Shown: one piece after another, positions 52,210-61,086 of the stretch
Layout of the letters: each line of letters begins with the position of its first letter
Numbering within the stretch: the first letter of the stretch is position 1
NCBI RefSeq assembly: GCF_017741815.1
Contig: NZ_JAGHMF010000026.1
Coordinates: forward strand, 1-64,000
Reading direction: 5' to 3'
Origin: Rhizobium sp. 16-488-2b
Lineage (GTDB): Bacteria; Pseudomonadota; Alphaproteobacteria; Rhizobiales; Rhizobiaceae
Length of the DNA stretch: 64,000 nucleotides
The notes under the pieces: generated by a model
Databases searched by the model: none
Told to the model about the DNA's origin: nothing
Seen by the model: the letters and a program-made list of their open reading frames with translations, nothing else
Made by a program: the position numbers and the translations under genes

Positions 52210-53787
52210 TCACTTCTTCTTTGGCAGGCCGGGAAGGCCCGGAAAACCACCGCCGAGGCCGGGCAGCTTGGCGCCGCCGAGACCTGGCAAACCACCGCCG
52301 CCGAGGCCCGGCATGCCGCCGCCCGGCTTGCCGAGGCCAGCGGCTTCCGCCTGCTTCTGCAAGGCTTCGAGCTGCTTCGGATCGATGTTGGAGAGATCGG
52401 GCATGCCGCCCATGCCGCCGCCAAGGCCACCGAGGCCCATCTTGCCGGCAAGGCCGCCCATCATCTGCTTCATCATGCCGCCTTTGCCCTTGCCGCCCAT
52501 CATCTTCATCATGTCCGCCATCTGGCGGTGCATCTTCAGAAGCTTGTTGATGTCGGAGGCATCGGTGCCGGAACCGGCGGCGATACGCTTCTTGCGCGAA
52601 TGCTTGAGCATGTCGGGGTTGGCACGCTCGGCCTTGGTCATCGAACCGATGATCGCGAGCTGGCGGCCGAACAGGCTGTCGTTGAGGCCGGCCGAAGCCA
52701 TCTTGTCCTTCATCCCCGCCATGCCGGGCATCATGCTCATGATGCCGCCCATGCCGCCCATCTTCTGCATCTGGCGCAGCTGGTCGGCGAGGTCGTTCAA
52801 ATCGAACTTGCCCTTGGCCATCTTGGCGGCCATGGCGGCCGCCTTTTCGGCGTCGATGTTTTCGGCGGCGCGCTCGACCAGCGAAACGATGTCGCCCATG
52901 CCGAGAATGCGGTCCGCGATACGGCGCGGGTGGAACTCCTCGAGTTCGCCCATGCGCTCGCCGACACCGATGAGCTTGATCGGCTTGCCGGTGACGGCAC
53001 GCATCGAAAGCGCCGCACCGCCACGGCCGTCGCCGTCCATGCGGGTGAGCACCAAGCCGGTGATGCCGACGCGTTCGTCGAAGTTGCGCGCCAGGTTGAC
53101 GGCGTCCTGACCGGTCAAGCTATCCGCGACCAGCAGGATTTCATGCGGGTCCGACTTCTTCTTGATGTCGGCCATTTCGACCATCAAGGGCTCGTCGATA
53201 TGCGTGCGGCCGGCGGTGTCGAGGATGACGACGTCATGGCCGCCGAGCCTGGCTGCCTGCACGGCGCGCGCGGCGATATCAGTCGGCGACTGGCCGGCAA
53301 TGACCGGCAGCGTATCGACATTGGTCTGCACGCCGAGCTGGCGCAGCTGCTCCTGGGCGGCCGGGCGTCGCGTATCGAGCGACGCCATCAGGACCTTCTT
53401 CTTCTCGCGGTCGGTAAGCCGCTTGGCGATCTTCGCAGACGTCGTTGTCTTGCCCGAGCCCTGCAGACCGACCATCATGATGACGACGGGGGCCGCCGCA
53501 TGCAGGTCGACGCCCACGCCTTCGCCGCCGAGCATCTCGATCAGCTCGTCATGGACGATCTTGACGACCATCTGGCCGGGCTTGATCGACTTCAGGATCT
53601 CGGCGCCGACGGCCTTTTCACGAACGCGATCGGTAAAGGCGCGCACCACGTCGAGCGCGACGTCGGCCTCCAGAAGCGCACGGCGAACCTCGCGCAGCGC
53701 TGCGGAAACATCGGCCTCCGAAAGCGCGCCACGGCCTGTCAGTCCATTCAGAATGGATCCAAGACGGTCCTGGAGGTTCTCAAACAT
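52210..53787 (-). CDS. ffh: Signal recognition particle protein Ffh
   Basis: A 525-residue SRP GTPase that binds signal sequences and 4.5S RNA, and docks with FtsY. The N domain is followed by G1 GLQGSGKTT at residues 107-115, then DTAGRTHID and TRMDGDGRGGAAL, then a methionine-rich M domain (GGMGGIMSMMPGMAGMK) and a Gly/Pro/Leu-rich tail (PGLGGGGLPGLGGAKLPGL). AAGGAAGAG lies before ATG 53787. A terminator-like hairpin occurs in its leader at 53857-53892. Confidence 0.97.
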   Translation of the reverse strand: MFENLQDRLGSILNGLTGRGALSEADVSAALREVRRALLEADVALDVVRAFTDRVREKAVGAEILKSIKPGQMVVKIVHDELIEMLGGEGVGVDLHAAAPVVIMMVGLQGSGKTTTSAKIAKRLTDREKKKVLMASLDTRRPAAQEQLRQLGVQTNVDTLPVIAGQSPTDIAARAVQAARLGGHDVVILDTAGRTHIDEPLMVEMADIKKKSDPHEILLVADSLTGQDAVNLARNFDERVGITGLVLTRMDGDGRGGAALSMRAVTGKPIKLIGVGERMGELEEFHPRRIADRILGMGDIVSLVERAAENIDAEKAAAMAAKMAKGKFDLNDLADQLRQMQKMGGMGGIMSMMPGMAGMKDKMASAGLNDSLFGRQLAIIGSMTKAERANPDMLKHSRKKRIAAGSGTDASDINKLLKMHRQMADMMKMMGGKGKGGMMKQMMGGLAGKMGLGGLGGGMGGMPDLSNIDPKQLEALQKQAEAAGLGKPGGGMPGLGGGGLPGLGGAKLPGLGGGFPGLPGLPKKK

Positions 53788-53856
53788 CGGCTCTTCCTTG
53801 TGATTTCCGGATAGGGAAACCTTGTGCTTTTCCTTGACGAAAACAAGACGCATAGC

Positions 53857-53892
53857 CAAAAAGCACCCGAGGGCGCATCGCGCTGTCGGGTG
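53857..53892 (-). terminator. Terminator-like hairpin in the ffh leader
   Basis: On the minus strand CACCCGA pairs with TCGGGTG, with an inner GCGC-GAT-GCGC stem, then GCTTTTTGG. It lies 70-105 nt upstream of the ffh start, where no minus-strand gene precedes it. A possible promoter (TTGACT, 17 bp, TTTACC; complement at 54001-53973) lies about 80 bp further upstream. It is either a transcription attenuator of ffh or the end of a small RNA of about 110 nt. Confidence 0.55.
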
Positions 53893-54104
53893 TGGACCTC
53901 CGGGATCGATTTATACCTTTGCGGGTCCCGGTCGGTGGCTCGAGTCTTGAAGCTCGTCGCAGATTGAGCGGCGGTAAACAGGAAAACGGCCGGAGAGTCA
54001 AGGCAATCAGGGCAAATAAGCGGTTCTCGGCCTTTCAAAAGCCGACGCGGCAACCCAAATGCAGAGGCCCGAACAGCATATCACGGCGACAAGGCTCCCA
54101 CCGC

Positions 54105-55112
54105 ATGGCAAACGCCAAACCCCAAAATCCCTACTACCAGGGCCCGGTCACCGACCATTTCGACGGCACCCGCTTCTTCAACCCCGGCGGCATCGCGCCC
54201 CTCAGCTTCCGCGCCATGCTGCGCTGGCAGTTCAACGGCGAGCGGCAGAGCTGGCAAAAGCAGGTGCCGAGCCCCTTCCCGCAGGCCAAACCCGATGCCT
54301 GCGTCGAAGGCGACGGCCTGAGGGTGACCATGGTCGGCCACGCCTCGATGCTGGTGCAGGTGGCGGGCCTCAATATCCTCACCGACCCCGTCTGGTCCGA
54401 CCGTGTCAGCCCCTTCTCTTTCGCCGGCCCGAAGCGGGTGACCGCGCCCGGCATCCGTTTCGAGGACTTGCCGAAGATCGACCTCGTGCTCGTCACGCAC
54501 AATCACTACGACCATCTCGACGTCGCAACCCTGAAGCGGCTGCAGGCGGCCCACCGGCCCCACTTCATCACCCCGCTCGGCAACGACACGATCATCCGCC
54601 GCGCCGCGCCTGACGCCAAGATCTCCACCGTGGACTGGGGCGACCGCATCGCGATATCAGACGCCATCACCCTCGACGCCGAGCCGGCGCATCACTGGTC
54701 GGCGCGCGGCACTGGTGACCGCAGCATGGCGCTCTGGGCGTCCTTCGTCATCTCGACTCCATCGGGCAAGATTTACCACGTCGGCGACACCGGCTTTCAC
54801 GACGGCATTAACTATCGCTCGGCCGGAGAGAAACACGGACCCTTCCGCCTCGCTATCCTGCCCTTCGGCGCCTACGAGCCGCGCTGGTTCATGCAGGGCC
54901 AGCACCAGAACCCCGACGAAGCCGTCCACGGCATGCAACTCGCCAACGCCGCCCATGTGGCGGGGCACCACTTCGCGACGTTTCAGCTGACCGACGAGGC
55001 GATGGACGCGCCGGTGCGGGCATTGGAGGCTGCGTTGCGGGAGCATGGGGTGGCGCGGGAGCGGTTCCGGCCGCTGAGGGCCGGCGAGGTGTTTGATGTG
55101 CCAGCGGGGTGA
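54105..55112 (+). CDS. MBL-fold metallo-hydrolase (NAPE-PLD/RomA-like)
   Basis: A 335-residue protein of the metallo-beta-lactamase fold. The zinc motif HNHYDH is at residues 132-137, preceded by MVGHASMLVQVAGLNILTDP and followed by GDTGFHDGINY and VAGHHFATFQLTDEAMDAP. The N-terminal block TDHFDGTRFFNPGG is typical of the NAPE-phospholipase D/RomA group, which may act on membrane lipids. The start at 54105 fits the family. It is divergent from ffh. Confidence 0.9.
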   Translation: MANAKPQNPYYQGPVTDHFDGTRFFNPGGIAPLSFRAMLRWQFNGERQSWQKQVPSPFPQAKPDACVEGDGLRVTMVGHASMLVQVAGLNILTDPVWSDRVSPFSFAGPKRVTAPGIRFEDLPKIDLVLVTHNHYDHLDVATLKRLQAAHRPHFITPLGNDTIIRRAAPDAKISTVDWGDRIAISDAITLDAEPAHHWSARGTGDRSMALWASFVISTPSGKIYHVGDTGFHDGINYRSAGEKHGPFRLAILPFGAYEPRWFMQGQHQNPDEAVHGMQLANAAHVAGHHFATFQLTDEAMDAPVRALEAALREHGVARERFRPLRAGEVFDVPAG

Positions 55113-55162
55113 TGGGCGGTGGTTTTCGCATCCATGACCGTTGCGTTCCGGGAGGCGTGGTT

Positions 55163-55280
55163 AGATCCTCGGGACAAGCCCGAGGATGACGTCGAGAATT
55201 TATTTCACCTCACGCTTTCAATAGGTTACGAGCGAACGCCACTCACTCCATCGTCATCCTCGGGCTCGTCCCGAGGATCT
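55163..55280. repeat. Paired-hairpin repeat, type D (short form)
   Basis: Hairpin TCCTCGGG-ACAAG-CCCGAGGA at 55166-55186, TTTCAATAGGTTAC at 55216-55229, and hairpin TCCTCGGG-CTCGT-CCCGAGGA at 55257-55277. It has the same arrangement as 32379-32510. Confidence 0.85.
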
Positions 55281-55838
55281 AAGCACGGTCCCACTTGCTC
55301 GACGTCCGTGGACACTTGGCACCACCACGACACCACAAAACCCCGCGCCCGAGCAAGACTCGGCGACGGCAGCGGGCGGTGCCCCATAAAAACGGGAACG
55401 GGCAGGCGGCATTGTATGGTTGGTATGTGTGTCAGGCGTTTCCACCTGCCCGATTGCTTCAAGGTTTCCGGTTCGTCTAAGCCGACAGGAGCGTCTCTCG
55501 GCCTTTCTTTGCCGGATGATCCCGCGGCCCTGACGGCCTTGGAACCACCTCTGACAACCATCACCGAACGCCGGATGCCAACCTTGGCGTTACCGGTTCG
55601 CGAACCCGGCTCCCTGTCCGATGACATGGCCATTGTGGAGCGACGCCGGATGACGGGGATAACGAGGCGCGCCGAATTTCGCTATCATGCTGATAATGTC
55701 GGGATGCTTCTCGGTCGTGCCGCGAAATTTTCCCCGCCGCCACGGTGTGGACAGGAGCGGATGGGCCGATCACGCCGCCACTGGTAATTCCCGCGCATTT
55801 CCGCCATATACAGCCCAAACACACATGGACATGAGACA
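55281..55838. other. Gene-poor interval before dapF
   Basis: Together with the type D repeat this makes a 726-bp gap with no convincing gene. Open frames exist on both strands but read as low-complexity, Arg/Pro/Ser-rich translations without a plausible ribosome-binding site, and one runs through the repeat. An inverted pair CGGGCAGG / CCTGCCCG near 55400-55453 could form a long-range hairpin. The dapF promoter should lie in the last 100 bp. Confidence 0.5.
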
Positions 55839-56750
55839 ATGAGCGCAACGGTCGAATTCGCGAGGATGAACGGGCTTGGCAACAAGATCCTGGTTGTCGA
55901 CATGCGCGGGCGCAAGGACAAGGTCACACCCGAAGCCGCGATCGCGCTCAATGCGGCCTCCGAGACCCAGTTCGACCAGATCATGGCGATCCACGATCCG
56001 AAGGCCGAGGGCACCGATGCCTGGATCGATATCCTGAACTGCGACGGCACCAAGGCGCAGGCCTGCGGCAACGGCACGCGCTGCGTGGTGCAGGCGCTGT
56101 CGGCCGAGACCGGCCAGAAGGTCTTCACTTTCCAGACCGTCGCCGGCATCCTGAACGCCGCCGAGCACGAGGATGGGACGATCTCGGTCGACATGGGCCG
56201 ACCGGTTTTCCAGTGGGACAAGATCCCGCTTGCGGAAGAGTTCTTCGATACCAGCCGCATCGAGCTGCAGATCGGACCGATCGACAATCCGGTGCTGCAT
56301 TCGCCTTCGGCCATGTCGATCGGCAATCCGCATGCGATCTTCTGGGTCGACAGGGATCCGATGAGCTTCGATCTGGAGCGCTTCGGGCCGCTGCTCGAAA
56401 ATCACCCGATGTTTCCCGAGAAGGCCAATATCACGCTTGCGCAGGTGACGTCCGACGCGAGCCTGCGCACCCGCACCTGGGAGCGCGGCGCCGGCCTGAC
56501 GCTTGCCTGCGGTTCGGCCGCCTGCGCAGCAGGCGTCTCCGCCGCGCGCACCGGCCGTACCGGCCGCAAGGTCACGATCGATGTCGCCACCGCGCCGAGC
56601 CGGCAGCCGCTCACCATCGAATGGCGTGAGGACGACCACGTCGTCATGACCGGTCCTGCCGAATGGGAATGGTCCGGCACCGTCGATCCCGTGACCGGCG
56701 CTTGGCAGCGTGATGAGGCGGTCGAGGCTCCGGGGGCGGAAGCCAAGTGA
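55839..56750 (+). CDS. dapF: Diaminopimelate epimerase
   Basis: A 303-residue PLP-independent epimerase converting LL- to meso-diaminopimelate for lysine and peptidoglycan. The catalytic cysteine pair is C76 (ACGNGTRC) and C224 (LACGSAACA), with the conserved FARMNGLGNKILVVD at the N terminus and HSPSAMSIGNPHAIFWV. It is the first gene of the dapF-mtaB-ftsY group and overlaps mtaB by 4 nt. Confidence 0.97.
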   Translation: MSATVEFARMNGLGNKILVVDMRGRKDKVTPEAAIALNAASETQFDQIMAIHDPKAEGTDAWIDILNCDGTKAQACGNGTRCVVQALSAETGQKVFTFQTVAGILNAAEHEDGTISVDMGRPVFQWDKIPLAEEFFDTSRIELQIGPIDNPVLHSPSAMSIGNPHAIFWVDRDPMSFDLERFGPLLENHPMFPEKANITLAQVTSDASLRTRTWERGAGLTLACGSAACAAGVSAARTGRTGRKVTIDVATAPSRQPLTIEWREDDHVVMTGPAEWEWSGTVDPVTGAWQRDEAVEAPGAEAK

Positions 56751-58021
56751 GTGGGGTCGAGGTCATCACCTTCGGCTGTCGTCTGAATACCTACGAATCC
56801 GAAGTGATGCGGGCCGAGGCCGAGAAGGCCGGGCTGAACAACGCCATTCTGGTCAATACCTGCGCCGTTACGGGCGAGGCCGTGCGCCAGGCGCGCCAGC
56901 CGATCCGCCGCGCGCGTCGCGACAATCCTGAAGCCCGCATCATCGTCACTGGCTGCGCCGCGCAGACCGAGAAACACACCTTCGCCGAGATGGCCGAGGT
57001 CGACGCTGTGCTCGGCAACGAAGAGAAGCTTGCGAGCGCCAACTATCGCGCGCTTCCGGATTTCGGCGTCTCGGCCGAAGAGAAGCTGCGCGTCAACGAC
57101 ATCATGAGCGTCAAGGCGACCGCGCCGCAGATGGTCAAGCATATCGACGGCCACGTGCGCGCCTTCATCCAGGTGCAGAACGGCTGCGACCACCGCTGCA
57201 CCTTCTGCATCATCCCTTATGGCCGCGGCAATTCGCGCTCGGTGCCGATGGGATCGGTGGTCGATCAGGCGCGCAAGCTCACCGAAAGCGGTTATCGCGA
57301 GATCGTGCTGACAGGCGTCGACGCCACCAGCTACGGCGCCGACCTGCCGGGCGAGCCGACGCTGGGGTTGCTGGCGAAGACGCTTCTGAAGCAGGTGCCC
57401 GACATCCGGCGTCTCCGTCTGTCGTCGATCGACAGCATCGAGGCGGACCGACATCTCCTCGATCTCATCGCCGACGAAACGCGCTTCATGCCGCATCTGC
57501 ATCTGTCGCTGCAGCATGGCGACGACATGATCCTGAAGCGGATGAAGCGCAGGCATTCCAGCGCCGATGCGCTTGCTTTCGTCAACGAGGTCAGAAGGCT
57601 GCGGCCGGAGATCTCGATCGGCGCCGACATGATCGCCGGTTTCCCGACCGAGACGGAAGAGATGTTCGGCAATGCAGTGAGGCTCGCCGAGGATGCGCGG
57701 ATCGCGCATCTGCACGTCTTCCCCTACAGCCCGCGACCGGGAACACCGGCGGCACGGATGCCGCAGCTCGACCGGGCGTTGGTCAAGGAGCGGGCCGCAC
57801 GGTTGCGCGCCACTGGACATATGCTGCATCAGTCCCATCTCGACGAGATGGTCGGCACGCGGCAATGGCTGCTGGTGGAAAACAACGGACTGGCGCATAC
57901 GGAAAACTTCACGCTTGTCGCAGCGCCGGGCTTAAGCCCCCGCGCGCTGGTCGAGGTCGATATCGTCGGCCACAACGGCAAGCACCTCGACATGCAACTG
58001 ACGGCCGCCTCCGCGGCCTGA
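56747..58021 (+). CDS. mtaB: tRNA t6A37 methylthiotransferase MtaB
   Basis: A 424-residue radical-SAM methylthiotransferase adding a methylthio group to t6A37 of tRNA. The N-terminal cluster cysteines are C11, C39 and C70; the radical-SAM cysteines are C147, C151 and C154 (CDHRCTFC), followed by IIPYGRGNSRS. A short TRAM-like C-terminal domain follows. It begins with GTG 56747, overlapping the dapF stop. The FGCRLN start is typical of MtaB rather than MiaB or RimO. Confidence 0.95.
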   Translation: MSGVEVITFGCRLNTYESEVMRAEAEKAGLNNAILVNTCAVTGEAVRQARQPIRRARRDNPEARIIVTGCAAQTEKHTFAEMAEVDAVLGNEEKLASANYRALPDFGVSAEEKLRVNDIMSVKATAPQMVKHIDGHVRAFIQVQNGCDHRCTFCIIPYGRGNSRSVPMGSVVDQARKLTESGYREIVLTGVDATSYGADLPGEPTLGLLAKTLLKQVPDIRRLRLSSIDSIEADRHLLDLIADETRFMPHLHLSLQHGDDMILKRMKRRHSSADALAFVNEVRRLRPEISIGADMIAGFPTETEEMFGNAVRLAEDARIAHLHVFPYSPRPGTPAARMPQLDRALVKERAARLRATGHMLHQSHLDEMVGTRQWLLVENNGLAHTENFTLVAAPGLSPRALVEVDIVGHNGKHLDMQLTAASAA

Positions 58022-58036
58022 CCTGACGGAATTCTC

Positions 58037-59686
58037 ATGGCGTTCAGCTTCATCAAAAAGGTCTTCACCTTCGGCCCCGACAAGACGGCGGAAGAGCAGG
58101 CGCCGGATACGGTCGAGACCAAGGCCCCCGAGGTCGCGGTCGAGCCGGTCGCGGAAGTGCCGGTTGCCGAGGTGACGGTGCCGGTGCCATCGGCGCCGGT
58201 GGAAGACTTGCCTGTTGCCGCCGATCCGGTGTTGCCGGAGGAGGTGGAGACGGCCGGTGGGCCTTCGGCCGATGGCGAAGGTGTTGGCGAGGACGAGGTT
58301 TCCGAGGATCTGCCGACGGCGCTTACGACTGATGATGTCGGGTTGGTGCCGTTGTCCTTGCTGGAGGCTGAGGCGGAGGCGGAGCCTGTTGCTGAGGCGG
58401 AAGACGTTGGCTCAGTGGGTGCGGTACCCCCCTCTGTCCTGCCGGACATCTCCCCCACAGGTGGGGAGATCGACTCGCCGGAAGCTTCCGACCAGACCTC
58501 TGATGTCGAGGAGAGTGGCAAGGCCGAGCCATCAACCGACGAAACGGTCGAGAATGAAGCGAGCGAGCAAGCCCAGCCAATCTCCCCCCCTGTGGGGGAG
58601 ATGCCCGGCAGGGCAGAGGGGGGTATCACGCCCTCCGAGCCAGCGTCTATCGACTCCACCGAACCAACTCCGACCGACACCGACACCCCGATCCTCCCCA
58701 AGGGCTTCTCCACCGCCACGGCGACCCCCGAACCCGTCACCATCGTCCCCCCGGCCAAGCTCAACTGGTTCCAGCGTCTGCGCGCCGGCCTCGCGCGCAC
58801 CTCGTCGCAGCTGACCGGCCAGATCTCGGCGCTCTCCACCAAGCGCAAGCTCGACGACGACACGCTGCAGGATCTTGAAGACCTCTTGATCCAGGCCGAT
58901 CTCGGCGTCGAGACGGCCCTGCGCGTCACCGATACGCTGGCGTCGGAGCGCTACGGCAAGGATGTGTCGGGCGAGGATGTGAGCCGCATCATGGCGGCCG
59001 AGATCACCAAGGTGTTGAAGCCGGTGGCCAAGCCGCTGCAGCTCGATCTCAGCCACAAGCCGCATGTCATTCTGGTCGTCGGCGTCAACGGCACCGGCAA
59101 GACCACCACCATCGGCAAGCTGGCCGCCAAGCTTTCCGGCGCCGGGCTGAAGGTGATGGTGGCTGCCGGCGATACGTTCCGCGCGGCGGCGATCGAGCAG
59201 CTGAAGATCTGGGCCGACCGCACCAAATCGGAATTCATCGGCACCAAGCTCGGCGCCGATGCGGCGGGGCTTGCCTATGATGCCTTCGAGCAGGCGAAGC
59301 AGAAGAAATGCGACGTGCTGATCATCGACACAGCCGGCCGCCTGCAGAACAAGACGGAGCTGATGGCCGAGCTCGAGAAGATCGTGCGCGTGCTTGGAAA
59401 ACTCGATCCGGACGCGCCGCACACCGTGCTGCAGACGCTCGACGCGACCACCGGCCAGAATGCGCTGAGCCAGGTCGAGATCTTCCGCAACGTCGCCGGC
59501 GTCAACGGCCTGATCATGACCAAGCTCGACGGCACGGCGCGCGGCGGCATCCTCGTCGCCATCTCCGCCAAGCACAAGCTGCCGGTCTACTTCATCGGCG
59601 TCGGCGAAGGCGTGGACGATCTGGAGCCCTTCGAGGCCGAGGATTTCGCCCATGCGATCGCAGGCCTCGGCGACGCGCGGGGCTGA
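58037..59686 (+). CDS. ftsY: Signal recognition particle receptor FtsY, with embedded repeat
   Basis: A 549-residue SRP receptor GTPase that docks the Ffh-ribosome complex at the membrane. The C-terminal NG domain (from about residue 240) has G1 GVNGTGKTTT at 349-358, DTAGRLQNKTELM and TKLDGTARGG. The N-terminal acidic A region (residues 1-235) is Glu/Val/Pro rich; residues about 130-197 are encoded by a 201-bp palindromic mosaic element (58425-58625) in frame, giving VPPSVLPDISPTGGEI and ISPPVGEMPGRAEGG. The A region is variable in length between species, so the protein is probably functional. It follows mtaB by 15 bp. Confidence 0.96.
   Translation: MAFSFIKKVFTFGPDKTAEEQAPDTVETKAPEVAVEPVAEVPVAEVTVPVPSAPVEDLPVAADPVLPEEVETAGGPSADGEGVGEDEVSEDLPTALTTDDVGLVPLSLLEAEAEAEPVAEAEDVGSVGAVPPSVLPDISPTGGEIDSPEASDQTSDVEESGKAEPSTDETVENEASEQAQPISPPVGEMPGRAEGGITPSEPASIDSTEPTPTDTDTPILPKGFSTATATPEPVTIVPPAKLNWFQRLRAGLARTSSQLTGQISALSTKRKLDDDTLQDLEDLLIQADLGVETALRVTDTLASERYGKDVSGEDVSRIMAAEITKVLKPVAKPLQLDLSHKPHVILVVGVNGTGKTTTIGKLAAKLSGAGLKVMVAAGDTFRAAAIEQLKIWADRTKSEFIGTKLGADAAGLAYDAFEQAKQKKCDVLIIDTAGRLQNKTELMAELEKIVRVLGKLDPDAPHTVLQTLDATTGQNALSQVEIFRNVAGVNGLIMTKLDGTARGGILVAISAKHKLPVYFIGVGEGVDDLEPFEAEDFAHAIAGLGDARG
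58425..58625. repeat. Type A mosaic element inside the ftsY coding sequence
   Basis: 201 bp from TACCCCCCTCTGTCCTGCCG to CGGCAGGGCAGAGGGGGGTA, with inner hairpins CATCTCCCCCACAGGTGGGG and ATCTCCCCCCCTGTGGGGGA. Both arms match the intergenic copies at 7785 and 38901. The middle differs and is longer, although GAAGCGAGCGAG-CAAGCCCAGCC near 58558-58578 still recalls GAGCGAGCGGCCAAGCCC of the intergenic copy. The length is 67 codons exactly and there is no stop in the ftsY frame. Confidence 0.9.
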
Positions 59687-59819
59687 TCAAATCGCCGCCA
59701 TTGCCGCCGATCACGATTGATGCCACAGATATGCCCGCAAGGGCGCGCAAGCGTCCGGGATAGAGACTGACGATAAGAACTGACGACAAAGACTGATTAG
59801 GGAACGGATTAGGGACCTC

Positions 59820-60464
59820 ATGACGACCGAGAGCGATATCACCCCGTCGGCGACAGACAAGCATCACCCGATGCTCAAGCTGGCGCTGGAGCTCGGGCCG
59901 TTGCTGATCTTCTTCTTCGCCAACCTGCGCGGTCCCTGGCTGGTGGAGAAATTCCCGGCTCTCGCCTCGCTCGGCGGCCCGCTCTTCGTCGCGACCGCGC
60001 TGTTCATGGCGGCGACGGTGATCTCGCTCGTCATCTCGAAGGTCGTGCTGCGACACCTGCCGATCATGCCCTTCGTCTCGGGCATCGTCGTTTTGATCTT
60101 CGGCTCGCTGTCGATCTATCTGCAGGACGAGACCTTCATCAAGATGAAGCCGACGATCATCAACTCGCTGTTCGGCCTCACGCTGCTCGGCGGGCTGCTG
60201 TTCGGCAAGTCGTTGCTCGGCTATGTCTTCAACGCCGCCTTCCAGCTCGATGCCGAGGGATGGCGCAAGCTGACCGTCCGCTGGGGCGTGTTCTTTCTGT
60301 TCCTGGCCGTGCTCAACGAAGTCGTCTGGCGCAACTTCTCCGACGACACCTGGGTCGCCTTCAAGGTCTGGGGCACCATGCCGATCACCATCCTGTTCAC
60401 GCTGGCGCAGATGCCGCTGATCATGAAGCACACGATCGCGCCCGAGGGCGAGGCCGGCCAGTGA
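59820..60464 (+). CDS. yciB: Septation protein A (YciB/IspZ family)
   Basis: A 214-residue inner-membrane protein with about five helices. The family markers are KLALELGPLLIFFFANLRG, KPTIINSLFGLTLLGGLLFG, KLTVRWGVFFLFLAVLNEVV and WVAFKVWGTMPITILFTLAQ. YciB homologues affect septation and intracellular spread in Shigella and envelope synthesis in E. coli. It lies 133 bp after ftsY; its TGA overlaps the GTG start of the next gene. Confidence 0.95.
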   Translation: MTTESDITPSATDKHHPMLKLALELGPLLIFFFANLRGPWLVEKFPALASLGGPLFVATALFMAATVISLVISKVVLRHLPIMPFVSGIVVLIFGSLSIYLQDETFIKMKPTIINSLFGLTLLGGLLFGKSLLGYVFNAAFQLDAEGWRKLTVRWGVFFLFLAVLNEVVWRNFSDDTWVAFKVWGTMPITILFTLAQMPLIMKHTIAPEGEAGQ

Positions 60465-61048
60465 CGGCGCTGCAGGCGACTGACAGGGACAGGCACCAGA
60501 CCTACTGGTTCATCGCCTGCCTTGGGGTGCTCATCGCGCAGATCGTCGCCGAGTATCTGATGGGGCGCACGCCGATCTGCACCTGCGGCTACGTCAAGCT
60601 GTGGGAGGGCACCGTCAATTCCAGCGGCAACTCGCAGCACATGTCGGACTGGTACACGCCGTCCCACATCATCCACGGCTTCCTGTTCTACGGCCTGGCG
60701 CATCTGGTGCTGCGCGGCAAGCCGATCGCGATGAAGCTGCTTCTGGCGCTGGTGATCGAATCCGGCTGGGAGCTGCTGGAGAACTCGCCGATCATCATCG
60801 ACCGCTATCGCACGGCGACGATCTCGCTCGATTATTACGGCGACAGCATTCTGAACTCGGCGATGGACACGGTGTTCATGGTGCTCGGCTTCTTCTTCGC
60901 CTGGCGCGCGCCGGTCTGGCTAACTGTTACGATCGCCATCTTCTTCGAGATCTTCACCGGCTACATGATCCGGGACAACCTGACGCTCAACGTGCTGATG
61001 CTGGTCTGGCCGCTGGAGGCGGTGAAGACATGGCAGGGCGGGGCCTAG
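60461..61048 (+). CDS. DUF2585 family membrane protein
   Basis: A 195-residue membrane protein of the UPF0314/DUF2585 family found in Rhizobiales. Characteristic segments are GRTPICTCGYVKLWEGTVNS, SSGNSQHMSDWYTPSHIIHG and VIESGWELLENSPIIIDRYR, with four or so helices. Function is unknown; the conserved Cys, His and Asp residues could bind a metal. The start is GTG 60461, translationally coupled to yciB. Confidence 0.9.
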   Translation: MTALQATDRDRHQTYWFIACLGVLIAQIVAEYLMGRTPICTCGYVKLWEGTVNSSGNSQHMSDWYTPSHIIHGFLFYGLAHLVLRGKPIAMKLLLALVIESGWELLENSPIIIDRYRTATISLDYYGDSILNSAMDTVFMVLGFFFAWRAPVWLTVTIAIFFEIFTGYMIRDNLTLNVLMLVWPLEAVKTWQGGA

Positions 61049-61086
61049 AGCTACAAACTCCAGGCCCACACCTCTAATTCACATCC

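Noticed and set aside
53893..54104. The 4.5S SRP RNA gene upstream of ffh
   Set aside because: I looked for the conserved GGAA tetraloop and asymmetric-loop sequence on both strands and did not find them; the hairpin at 53857 is too small.
55226..55633. A 135-codon frame on the minus strand before dapF
   Set aside because: Its 3' part reads through the type D repeat, the composition is low-complexity and no ribosome-binding site precedes it.
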